Positions 16,855 through 25,063 of a stretch of DNA of 27,013 nucleotides are shown in pieces. Source of the stretch: Methanosphaera sp. rholeuAM130 (lineage in GTDB: Archaea > Methanobacteriota > Methanobacteria > Methanobacteriales > Methanobacteriaceae). Within the stretch, counting starts at the first letter, position 1, and each line of letters starts with the position of its first letter. The notes below the pieces were generated by a model. It was not told where the DNA came from, did not search any database, and saw only the letters and a program-made list of their open reading frames with translations. The DNA lies in contig MUZY01000244.1 of NCBI GenBank assembly GCA_003266065.1, forward strand, positions 1-27,013, given 5' to 3'. The position numbers and the translations under genes are program-made.

Positions 16855-18840
16855 TTAATTGAACTCTTCTTCTTTGATTATATCAATAATTTCAGGATAT
16901 TTTTCAATTATTGATTTAATTTGACTGTTGTTCTTATTTTCATTCATATTCGAAGACCATAAAGTACTTTCATTAATCAATAATCGTTCTCTGGCTGGAT
17001 TGATATAGATTAATCTGTTATACCTTTTTGACGGTACTTTATATTTCGTTCTATTCATGACGGCCATTGCCCAAAACCATAAATCATCACCACTTTCGGA
17101 AATATCTAAAAATATCTCCTTTTTCAGAACATCTTTGTAGAAGCAATGTGGAGGATATAGTACGCCACCAGAACCTGTCATGAAATTTAAATAAGATTCT
17201 TTTTTTTCTTCATTTGCTAGTTTCCATTTGTTATAGTCAATGAATTCATAATTATCGTTTAATTGCATCTGTCTTGAACGCAAACCAATAATGCATTTTG
17301 GATATCTTAAATGTTCTTCATATAACCTCATTAACCAATCAGGTGGATAGTAGACATCATCATCAGCAGTAACCAGAATCTCCTCAGGATATTCCTCTAG
17401 GGTCGGTATTGATTTTTTGTATGATTTGATGTTTTCACAGTATTTGATTGTCAAACCATTATCCTTTAATTTCAGTACCTGTTTTGGTATGTCCAGTTCA
17501 TGATTTGGGAATTCTTCTTCTGCTAACCATAGGATTACTTCATCAGGCTTTAAATCTTGATTTAATATGGAATATAAACAATAATGAATGTCGTACACTC
17601 TTTCGGGATATGAAGTCAGTGATACAATTAGTTTTGGTTTTCTTTTTCTTATATTAATTCCTGATGATTTGAAATTTGATATTTCCTCATCCAATTCATA
17701 CTTGTTGACGTGTTTTATATCCATAACGTTTGGATTGAATAGGATATTCCCTTCTTTGAATCCTCTGGAAACAAAATAAACAAGTGGATTCAGGTCTGAT
17801 TTTTCAATACACTCATTGGAATTCTTATAATAGTCATTATCAAATGTGGGACTGGGATTCATGTTTTCTTTATAACCCTTATAAATGTAGTGTAATAATG
17901 GATCTATATCTGAGTTGTAATTGTATTCTTTTTTATAGTATGTTTCATCAAATAATTTCATTCTGATAATTTCTTGATATGCATCTAAGTTCGTAAAATT
18001 ATTGTTGGATAGTTCATTTGAAATGTTGTTGAAAATATCAATTTTATCTAAATTCAAATAATTATCGAGATATTTTAATAAATACTCATTATTTTTTTCA
18101 ATATTTTCCTTTATGGTGGTTATGTCTTGCATATTACTGGAATTATGTTTAATTAGTTTATTCGTATTTTCATTGAATAGAAAGGAAATGCTCTCACTGG
18201 CGTTATTGATTAATTCATCAACAGTATTTTCATTATTATTTATTTGATCAAGCAGAGATTCTTTTGTATTTTCTGTAATGCTGATGGCCTTCGATGTATT
18301 CATGTCCAGTTTATCGATTATTTCCTCTTTTGATTGGGTTAAATTTTTCAGACAGGACATATTGAACTGTTCAATGTTGTTGTTTATGTTTGCAGAATTT
18401 TCACTTAAAACATCAATGGCATGAATCATAGTGGTTTTCTGGGATTCAAGTTCATTAAAAAAATCATTTTCTTGCTTTTGGCATAATTTGCTAAGTGATT
18501 CTATTTGATTTTTATAATCTGTATTAACCTCTTTCAAATTCTTGATTTCTTTATTATAAAAACTATTGGTTATTTTAAGGTTATTAACTTCATTGGTTAA
18601 TTCTTCTATTTTTACTGAGTCTTCATCCTTTTTGTTAATTAGTAATTCATAGTTATCCTTATAGAAATTAAAAGTGCTACTTTTATTCAAAAAATAATTA
18701 AATAAATGTTTTAAAGGATTCATAATTTCACATTTCTCACAGTTTTTAATCAGTTCCATTAAAAAATTATTAAATAAGTCATAATAAGAGTTATTATGAT
18801 TTTTCCGATATATTTTTTTATTGATTGGATTGTTAATCAT
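16855..18840 (-). CDS. Coiled-coil glycosyltransferase with sulphur-free acidic GT-A domain
   Basis: 661 residues in three parts. Residues about 40-270 are a long, Asn/Glu/Lys-rich predicted coiled coil; 295-370 carry two copies of a motif common before surface-glycan transferases (FDETYYKK..DPLLHYIYKGYKE, then FDNDYYKN..NPLVYFVSRGFKEG); 402-661 form a GT-A-like transferase: KLIVSLTSYPERV, SILNQDLKPDEVILWLA, then IKSYKKSIPTLEEYPEEI and acidic metal-binding TADDDVYYPPDW (491-502), and SGDDLWFW. It probably adds a sugar to a surface glycan; donor unknown. The ATG at 18840 lies four bases after the upstream stop, suggesting coupled translation, but neither it nor the ATG at 18723 (MNPLKHLF) has a good Shine-Dalgarno site. 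The shorter start aligns with the small coiled-coil protein at 3364-3675 and may be the real one. It ends the second leftward operon. Confidence 0.85.
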   Translation of the reverse strand: MINNPINKKIYRKNHNNSYYDLFNNFLMELIKNCEKCEIMNPLKHLFNYFLNKSSTFNFYKDNYELLINKKDEDSVKIEELTNEVNNLKITNSFYNKEIKNLKEVNTDYKNQIESLSKLCQKQENDFFNELESQKTTMIHAIDVLSENSANINNNIEQFNMSCLKNLTQSKEEIIDKLDMNTSKAISITENTKESLLDQINNNENTVDELINNASESISFLFNENTNKLIKHNSSNMQDITTIKENIEKNNEYLLKYLDNYLNLDKIDIFNNISNELSNNNFTNLDAYQEIIRMKLFDETYYKKEYNYNSDIDPLLHYIYKGYKENMNPSPTFDNDYYKNSNECIEKSDLNPLVYFVSRGFKEGNILFNPNVMDIKHVNKYELDEEISNFKSSGINIRKRKPKLIVSLTSYPERVYDIHYCLYSILNQDLKPDEVILWLAEEEFPNHELDIPKQVLKLKDNGLTIKYCENIKSYKKSIPTLEEYPEEILVTADDDVYYPPDWLMRLYEEHLRYPKCIIGLRSRQMQLNDNYEFIDYNKWKLANEEKKESYLNFMTGSGGVLYPPHCFYKDVLKKEIFLDISESGDDLWFWAMAVMNRTKYKVPSKRYNRLIYINPARERLLINESTLWSSNMNENKNNSQIKSIIEKYPEIIDIIKEEEFN

Positions 18841-18844
18841 TAAT

Positions 18845-21076
18845 TTATTTTTCTTCTTGTTCTAATAAACTAAATTTATTCAATGGTTTCCAGAATAGGG
18901 ATATGTTTACTATCTGCCCATCTTTAACATCCTTTGAAAATTTAAATGGTTGGTTATGCCAAATAACTTTTCCATTGTCAAAGATAACCTCACTGTCTAC
19001 TATAAATCTTTCATAATCAATATAAATAGGAATTGCTTTGTTTTCCGAATCTTTAAAATCAACTGATCTAATGTTGATTTCTAAATTACCATCGTTTATA
19101 CATACTATCTGTAATTTTAAGGAGTTATTGGAACTGAGGAAAATTCGTCCTACCCCGTCATTGGTGTTATACCAGTTTGGTTTTTCAACATATGTATTGC
19201 AATCAGAACAATAAACTATATCGTAATCATTGTCTGGATTACCTTTATTTTTAATATCAAGTCTGCATGTATTATATTTATCAAGATATTCGAGATAGAC
19301 ATTATTCTGGTTTTCAGTTATGATAACTTCTTTTGAAAGATCAGTTAACCAACCAATACTTTCTCTTGATAACAAATCCTTATTGTATTCTGTAATATGT
19401 TTAAACAGTGCGACAGAAATCGCTGCATGTGCAGATTGTAGTGGGTAATATTTCCTGCTATAAAAATGGTTTAACATTTTATTATAATATGATGAAGGGA
19501 AATATGTTTTAAAATAATTTTCAAATGCTTTAGATGATACAATTTTCTTCAGATAATTATTGATTTCGTCTTCATGTTCTTCTATTATATCTTTTTGGTT
19601 AATATAAAAAGTATCATCGTAATCCGTATGATAATTTGTAGAATTGATATTGGATGTAATTGTTTTTTGTATTTTTCTAATTTTATTGTTCAAGTTATCA
19701 TTAGATACTACTTCTAGATTATTTTCTATAAATGGGTATTTTTCATTAATCTTTTCTGAATATTTAATGGCTTCGGTATCGATGCTTTTATTATTATCAA
19801 ATTTGAAAGATAATAGTTCTGGGAAATATCTGTTGAATATGGTTGCCAATAAAAGATTATCTGATTCAATGTTTTCAGCTGATAATTTGAGTTTTGATAG
19901 TTTAAAATCTAGTAGTGGTGATATTACAATTTCATCGGATAAAAAACTTTCAACAGAAGACTTTCCAAAGTGATTAGGAGATCTTACTTCTCTATATAAT
20001 ATCTTTGTCAAATCATTAGATTCAACGGAGTATTCTTCTTTCAATGATTCAAAGTTGGAATCAAGAATTTTTTGAGTAGCCGAATTAAATAATATCGCAT
20101 AATTGCTTGAAAGTTTATTTAACCATTTTTTATGTTCTTGGGGGCTATGATTCCAGTACTGTCGTATATTTTCTCCACCAAAACCTTTGAAGGAATAGCT
20201 TGTTTCAAGTTGTTTATAAGGTTTATAGTACATTTGTTTATGGAAACTTAACTTGGTGTAAAATGAAATATCAAGAATAGGTTCTGGTTCATCATAAAAT
20301 TCTATTGGCAAGTTCATTTGTTTATTAATGTCTATGTCGTATCTTGAACATATTTCTGATGCAATTTCATAGTCTTCTTTGTGTGTATGTAGATTATCAG
20401 TATATGTATTGATGTAAATCTCATCTAAATTGATATTAGACGAAATTATCAGGCCAAAAATTATTCTTGAATCAATACCTCCACTTAAATCAACACGGAT
20501 ATTATTGGTTTTTGATTTTAATTCACGAATAAAATTTACCCAGGAATAGAACCAACTGTCCAGTAATTCAATCCCCTCTTTTGAATCTATGGAAATTGTT
20601 TTATATTCCTTCAATACTTTTTCCATGCTTATCTGTTTAGTTTCTTTATCAATATAAACTGTCTTGTTTGGGGATATTGAGGAAATTTCATTAATTATGG
20701 TTTGTTTGTATGCGATTGAAACCAAATCTGTTGATAAGAATGCCAAGGCGTAATCTTCATTAAATGTGAGGGGATATTTGTCTTTTAAGTATTCAACCAA
20801 ATAAAGGAATGAATTTGAAATGGCAAAATAATCTTGATTTTGGTATAAATATAATCCATAACTGGCATTTATATCTTGGGCTATTTCTATTTCATCTTCT
20901 TTGACCCGTATATTAACATAACAACCGTTTTTTGGTAATTTTACATCATCATTTAAAGAACTTTTAGTAATAATCTCATTGTCAACTAGTATGTATCCAT
21001 ATAATTGTGAAGTAACCTCTTCAAGATTATCTGATGCAATGATAAAAAAATTATTATCAATATTATTATTATGCAT
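18845..21076 (-). CDS. Asparagine-synthase-like ATP-dependent amidotransferase
   Basis: 743 residues from the chosen ATG. The N-terminal 155 residues resemble a class-II glutamine amidotransferase fold (INASYGLYLYQNQDYFAISNS) but lack the catalytic Cys2. At about 195-204 the ATP-binding PP-loop VDLSGGIDSR is complete, as in asparagine synthase and beta-lactam synthetase C-terminal domains. Such proteins in glycan clusters often amidate sugar acids, here perhaps with free ammonia or no amidation at all; that is inference. A further domain of about 130 residues at the C terminus (INDGNLEINIRSVDF, PIYIDYERF, IWHNQPFKF, GQIVNISLFW), with a CSDC pair before it, is not part of asparagine synthase. 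GGGTGAT at 21080-21086 lies three bases before the chosen ATG; another ATG at 21091 adds five residues. It follows the two-GT2 gene almost without a gap. Confidence 0.82.
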   Translation of the reverse strand: MHNNNIDNNFFIIASDNLEEVTSQLYGYILVDNEIITKSSLNDDVKLPKNGCYVNIRVKEDEIEIAQDINASYGLYLYQNQDYFAISNSFLYLVEYLKDKYPLTFNEDYALAFLSTDLVSIAYKQTIINEISSISPNKTVYIDKETKQISMEKVLKEYKTISIDSKEGIELLDSWFYSWVNFIRELKSKTNNIRVDLSGGIDSRIIFGLIISSNINLDEIYINTYTDNLHTHKEDYEIASEICSRYDIDINKQMNLPIEFYDEPEPILDISFYTKLSFHKQMYYKPYKQLETSYSFKGFGGENIRQYWNHSPQEHKKWLNKLSSNYAILFNSATQKILDSNFESLKEEYSVESNDLTKILYREVRSPNHFGKSSVESFLSDEIVISPLLDFKLSKLKLSAENIESDNLLLATIFNRYFPELLSFKFDNNKSIDTEAIKYSEKINEKYPFIENNLEVVSNDNLNNKIRKIQKTITSNINSTNYHTDYDDTFYINQKDIIEEHEDEINNYLKKIVSSKAFENYFKTYFPSSYYNKMLNHFYSRKYYPLQSAHAAISVALFKHITEYNKDLLSRESIGWLTDLSKEVIITENQNNVYLEYLDKYNTCRLDIKNKGNPDNDYDIVYCSDCNTYVEKPNWYNTNDGVGRIFLSSNNSLKLQIVCINDGNLEINIRSVDFKDSENKAIPIYIDYERFIVDSEVIFDNGKVIWHNQPFKFSKDVKDGQIVNISLFWKPLNKFSLLEQEEK

Positions 21077-21079
21077 ATA

Positions 21080-21086
21080 ATCACCC
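21080..21086 (-). promoter_or_regulatory. Shine-Dalgarno site choosing the 21076 start
   Basis: On the minus strand GGGTGAT, then TAT, then ATG at 21076. This matches GGTGAT of the archaeal consensus, whereas the ATG at 21091 has only GAGGA about 11 bases upstream. It also lies inside the first codons of the longer form. Confidence 0.6.
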
Positions 21087-21093
21087 TTCATGT

Positions 21094-23439
21094 TTAGTTG
21101 TGTCCTCGAATTTTTCTAGGAATATAGGACATTGCTCTAGCTAATTTATATGATTTGGAATTTCGTATTTCATTAAGGATTTGCCTTTCATGTTCTCCGT
21201 CTTTAACAAGCTTATTAAATTCTTTCTCTTTATTATTATACCTTCTTTCAAATAATGCTTTTTGTTGACGATTCCAAATTAATTTTTCTTTCATTTGTGC
21301 AACAGTCAATGTTTCTTTTTCATCAATTTGAACTTCTGTAGACATAAATGAATTGTTCACATCATTATTATACTTGTTTTTCCAATAATTTAATTTATAT
21401 GAGTTATAAGCATCCTTATCATATAAAGGTATGGACATAATTTCTAAATATTGATTGTATTCATGTTTATTTGAGAAATACTCTTCGTCATGTTTGGTAA
21501 TTTCAAAATCATGGAACCACTTTGTTCTTAATCTTTTAAATAACTTGTTGGCTGTAGGTTCTCGTAATGAATTAAAATTCCATAGGCAACTGTGCAATGC
21601 ATAATTAATAAAGTCCTGTTCATATTCTTCATAAATGTTCATGTCAATCAATTCTTTTTTGACCTTAACCAAAGCATTATAGAAGCATTCCCATGATAAT
21701 TCACGTGAATTTGATAGAGATGTTGGAACATTTCTCCTTTGATAATATAATCTTTCATTGAGGATTGATATTTTACCCGCCTTTAATAATGATGCAAAGA
21801 CAAAGTACATATCATTCGTTGTTCTTTGTTCCTGAAATTGAAGATTATTATTTAAAACAAAGCTCTTTTTATATAACTTGTCCCAAGCCCATCCCATAAT
21901 GCTAGTGAAAATATTTGAATTTATGTCCCTTCTGTTAAAGACTTCTTTTTTAGGTAGTAAATTCTTGCGAACACCATAAGTACATCTGGTTTTTTCACCA
22001 GTGCTGTTTTCATAAAGCCAGGCTTCATAAATACAAATATCCGAAGAAGTTCTAATGGCATTATTATACGCATGCTTTAACATATCTTTATCAAAATAAT
22101 CATCAGCATCTAAAAAGGATAAGTATTCTCCTTGGGAAATATCTATTCCAACATTTCTGGCGTATCCTGCACCTTTATTTTCCTGATCAACAAGTTTGAC
22201 ACGCTGATCTATATTCTGAAATTTTTTAATAATATCCAATGAATTGTCTGTAGAGCCATCATTAATACATATGATTTCTATTTCCTTCAGTGTCTGATTA
22301 ATCAAAGAAGTTAAACATTCATCTAAGTAATTTCCAACATTATATACTGGTAAAATAACGGAAACTTTAATATTCTTTTTATTCATTTCATAATAAAATT
22401 CATCAGGGTCTCTGATAATCCATAATATATTATTCCATTCACTAGGTGATAGATATCTGGAATATAATTCATTTTTATCTTCAGATTCTTTAAATTCTTT
22501 TGAAATTGAATGAATGTATTCCCTTCTAAATTTAGGTGCAATCCTGTCTAAAGTAAACATATATGTATGGTATTTTTTGTAATTATAAACCTCCATAAAT
22601 TCTTCTTTCAGCCCATTGTTTTCTAAATACTCGTAAATCATTTTATATTCGTCATTAGCACAATAAACTTTTTCAGGATTATAAACGGAAGAATTGGGAT
22701 TATCTCTTCTATTCATATAGAATGCTTCAGGAAGATACATGGTTTTTTCTGCATATATGTTTGCTTTAAACCAGAATCCATTATCCTGGAAAGAAGCACC
22801 TGGGGTTTCATTATGTCTAATCATATTATTGCGTAGAAAGTCAGCAGAGTAAATTCCATTCCAAGTGTTCATAATAAATTTAAAAGATTCCTGAAATTCT
22901 CTTGGAGTAATAATTGTATTGTAATTATCATCTGCTCTTGCAATCTTATTCAAATCAGTCACTAAGCTTTCCTCTTCTCCATAGAATCTATAAAAATCGC
23001 TTTTAACAAAATCCAATTCATATTCCTTAGCAGCATTATATAGTGTTTCATACATTTCCGGTAAAATATAGTCATCACTTTCTAAGATTCCGATATATTC
23101 ACCAATGGCCATGTCCATACCTAGATTCATAACGTGGCCATATCCGGAATTATCCTTGTCTATTATTTTTACGCGTTTGTCCTTTTTCGCATAATCTTTA
23201 AGAATATCTAATGAATTATCCGTAGAACCATCATTTACACAAATAATTTCAATTTCTTCAAGTGTTTGGTTAATTGCACTTTCAACACATTGATTTAAAT
23301 AGATTTCATTATTATATATGGGAATAATTATGGATACTTTAACATTTTCTTGTGGATTGTCGTCAAAATTAATTAAATTATGTATTTTAACTTTATTCAA
23401 TGTTTGTTCCATTTCTTTTTTTAATTCATCAATACTCAT
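21094..23439 (-). CDS. Two-domain GT2 glycosyltransferase with coiled tail
   Basis: A 781-residue paralogue of the 730-residue protein at 3706-5898. Domain 1: VSIIIPIYNNEIYL at 35-48, VNDGSTDNS at 68-76, ESDD at 120-123, FQDNGFW at 218-224. Domain 2: VSVILPVYNVGNYL at 359-372, INDGSTDNS at 392-400, DADD at 445-448, then TTNDMYF. The first domain has Glu where DxDD normally begins with Asp, exactly as in the paralogue. After about residue 700 it has a longer coiled-coil tail and a basic end, NSKSYKLARAMSYIPRKIRG, like the SKTWR-type endings of other transferases and possibly membrane-touching. GGAG at 23447-23450, seven bases before the ATG, supports the start. It leads a tight operon with the asparagine-synthase-like and coiled-coil transferase genes (gaps of 2-17 and 4 bases). 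The sugars are unknown. Confidence 0.92.
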   Translation of the reverse strand: MSIDELKKEMEQTLNKVKIHNLINFDDNPQENVKVSIIIPIYNNEIYLNQCVESAINQTLEEIEIICVNDGSTDNSLDILKDYAKKDKRVKIIDKDNSGYGHVMNLGMDMAIGEYIGILESDDYILPEMYETLYNAAKEYELDFVKSDFYRFYGEEESLVTDLNKIARADDNYNTIITPREFQESFKFIMNTWNGIYSADFLRNNMIRHNETPGASFQDNGFWFKANIYAEKTMYLPEAFYMNRRDNPNSSVYNPEKVYCANDEYKMIYEYLENNGLKEEFMEVYNYKKYHTYMFTLDRIAPKFRREYIHSISKEFKESEDKNELYSRYLSPSEWNNILWIIRDPDEFYYEMNKKNIKVSVILPVYNVGNYLDECLTSLINQTLKEIEIICINDGSTDNSLDIIKKFQNIDQRVKLVDQENKGAGYARNVGIDISQGEYLSFLDADDYFDKDMLKHAYNNAIRTSSDICIYEAWLYENSTGEKTRCTYGVRKNLLPKKEVFNRRDINSNIFTSIMGWAWDKLYKKSFVLNNNLQFQEQRTTNDMYFVFASLLKAGKISILNERLYYQRRNVPTSLSNSRELSWECFYNALVKVKKELIDMNIYEEYEQDFINYALHSCLWNFNSLREPTANKLFKRLRTKWFHDFEITKHDEEYFSNKHEYNQYLEIMSIPLYDKDAYNSYKLNYWKNKYNNDVNNSFMSTEVQIDEKETLTVAQMKEKLIWNRQQKALFERRYNNKEKEFNKLVKDGEHERQILNEIRNSKSYKLARAMSYIPRKIRGHN

Positions 23440-23982
23440 AAAATTTCTCCTAAACTACTAAGCTATACTTATTTAAATTACGTTAAAACTTGTTTTTCAT
23501 ATAATATTCTGATAAACTTTTAACATCTAACTTTATATGTCTATTTATAGATATTATATTATATAATCTTTTTTAATATGATGTTATTGGGTTCTTTTGA
23601 TAGTTAGGTGAGTTCGACTTTTGAAGAGATTTTTCTTAAATCAGGATTGTTCAGTCACTTTTATTTATTAAATAATATTCTTTTTTTAAATCTTTAAATC
23701 CTACATTCACTTTGAACAGATAATGATACTTTATAAGAATTTAATTTGGAGAATACGTCGGCGTGAGGGAATTTTTAATTTGATAAACTGCTATAATCCA
23801 TAAAAAGGATATCCTAAATTATAATAATAAGTATATCAACTTTTTTTTTAGAAGTGGGGGTTACTATCTATAATCAATTTTAAAAAATAAAATATTATTT
23901 CAAAGAAATAGCAATAGCATTAAATAATTAATATTTAAAAAAAAATAATGCCTAAGAAAAAAAAATAAAGGTTGTTAATTAA
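23440..23982. other. 543-base gap: leader/promoter of the leftward operon and unassigned sequence
   Basis: No convincing coding frame. Near the operon start the minus strand has ATTATATG at about 23498-23505 (possible TATA box, leader about 40 bases). Bases 23728-23850 stand out: TTTATAAG near 23730, a locally GC-richer stretch with ACGTCGGCGT at 23755-23764, the palindrome AGGATATCCT at 23806-23815, then nine T at 23841-23849. The remainder is AT-rich and shows nothing else. Confidence 0.5.
23940..23970 (-). terminator. T-tract terminator after the small membrane protein
   Basis: Just downstream of the stop at 23983, the minus strand reads CCTTTATTTTTTTTTCTTAGG with nine consecutive T (23957-23965) and a second T8-9 run near 23938-23945. 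T-tracts of this type end transcription in archaea. Confidence 0.4.
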
Positions 23983-24471
23983 CTATGTTTTACTTGTTCC
24001 GTTAATTAATGTTGCAACAGTTCCTTCAAATGATTTGAGTTGATCATCTTGAGCATTAGGTATATCGCTATGGAATCTGTATTGTTTACCATCTTTTTCG
24101 AACCAATAATTAACAAAGGTAATATTGGTTTCAGTATCAACTAAAGTAGTCTTAACTACATTAACACCGGATAACGTTATATCTTCAGATTCAACAGTTT
24201 GATTTTTTGTTTCTTTGCTTTTTAAATATTCATCGACTAACTCTTTAACACTTTTATTGTCACATACAGTTAATGTGATATTTAGTTTACCATCACTAAT
24301 CACTGTTTCTTTTTCCTTAGATTTAACTATTTTAAATGTTGATGGAATTGAAATTTTTGAATTGCTTATCACTGCTGATCCATCGTCAGCAAAATAAGTA
24401 AGATAACCGAATAAACCTATTCCTAATAAAAGAATAATAATTATTGGTATAACTATTTTATTATTCACCAT
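23983..24471 (-). CDS. Small membrane-anchored protein of unknown function
   Basis: 162 residues from the ATG at 24471. Residues 4-27 are one hydrophobic segment (KIVIPIIIILLLGIGLFGYL), a signal anchor or uncleaved signal, followed by an outside domain of about 130 residues (SKISIPSTFKIVK, KLNITLTVCDN, TNITFVNYWFEKDGKQYRF). The outside domain alternates beta strands and resembles small PsbP-like proteins seen in Methanobacteriales; that resemblance is weak and I do not assign the family. It has N-x-T/S sites. GGTG at 24475-24478 is three bases before the ATG; a GTG at 24477 would add two residues but has no Shine-Dalgarno site. TATA-like GTATATAAAT at 24521-24530 suggests its own promoter. 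It is a single gene between the glycan operon and the LicD gene; its role is unknown. Confidence 0.75.
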   Translation of the reverse strand: MVNNKIVIPIIIILLLGIGLFGYLTYFADDGSAVISNSKISIPSTFKIVKSKEKETVISDGKLNITLTVCDNKSVKELVDEYLKSKETKNQTVESEDITLSGVNVVKTTLVDTETNITFVNYWFEKDGKQYRFHSDIPNAQDDQLKSFEGTVATLINGTSKT

Positions 24472-24520
24472 TTTCACCTTTTTTTTAATGGGTAATTAAA
24501 ATAAATTATTGATTATTATT

Positions 24521-24530
24521 ATTTATATAC
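24521..24530 (-). promoter_or_regulatory. Candidate TATA box for the small membrane protein
   Basis: GTATATAAAT on the minus strand, preceded by AAATCA. A start near 24500 would leave a leader of about 30 bases. It is one of the best TATA matches in the window. Confidence 0.5.
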
Positions 24531-24990
24531 TGATTTTATTTAAATATTTTGCTAATCACTAAGTATTTCTACTTTCAATAAAGTACAATGTTCGATTTCT
24601 ATTAATTTTTACCTTGTTTTTGTCATCATATTTTATTATTTGCTTAATCAAATAATTGTTATTTTTGACTTTTTAAATTAAATTTACTGTTATTGGAAGT
24701 TATATTCTATAAAACCTTTACATATAATGTTTAATAATAATTCTTTAATTAAACTACATATTATTTTAAAATTATTTCTTAAAATGGGGCTGTTATAAAA
24801 ATAATTAAGCTAGTTATACATCAAATAGTTGTTTGATGATTAATTATTCTGGAAAAAGTTACATATCTGATGTATAGTAGTAAATAAATTTTTTAGACAT
24901 TTTTCACCCTAATTTTATCATTTTTTCTATTCAATTATATTAAAATGTTTAATCATTCATTAAATATATATATTTATTTTGATAAAACTA
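24531..24990. other. AT-rich gap with hairpins and a possible IS end
   Basis: No coding frame. GGGGCTGTTATAAAA at 24786-24800 resembles the inverted-repeat tips of many DDE insertion sequences, but no partner copy occurs in the window. CATCAAA (24819-24825) can pair with TTTGATG (24832-24838), and the overlapping TATACATCA (24815-24823) with TGATGTATA (24868-24876), so two mutually exclusive hairpins are possible; six T follow at 24889-24894. This may be an RNA element or a decayed insertion sequence. Confidence 0.4.
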
Positions 24991-24999
24991 TTATAAATA
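24991..24999 (+). promoter_or_regulatory. Candidate TATA box for the LicD gene
   Basis: TTATAAATA preceded by AAAACTA. It lies 65-73 bases before the TTG start, giving a leader of about 40-45 bases, the same geometry as other promoters proposed here. Confidence 0.45.
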
Positions 25000-25053
25000 G
25001 AAATAGAATTTAAATAATATATTTCGTTTTTTAATTAAATTAACACTTTTTTC

Positions 25054-25059
25054 GGTGAT
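25054..25059 (+). promoter_or_regulatory. Shine-Dalgarno site fixing a TTG start
   Basis: GGTGAT lies four bases before the TTG at 25064. The ATG at 25068 is in another frame and stops after five codons, so the LicD protein is best read from TTG. Confidence 0.6.
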
Positions 25060-25063
25060 TTGA

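Noticed and set aside
18841..18844. Fusion of the asparagine-synthase-like and coiled-coil transferase genes
   Set aside because: A clear TAA separates them, and both have typical domain ends and beginnings; the four-base gap fits coupled translation.
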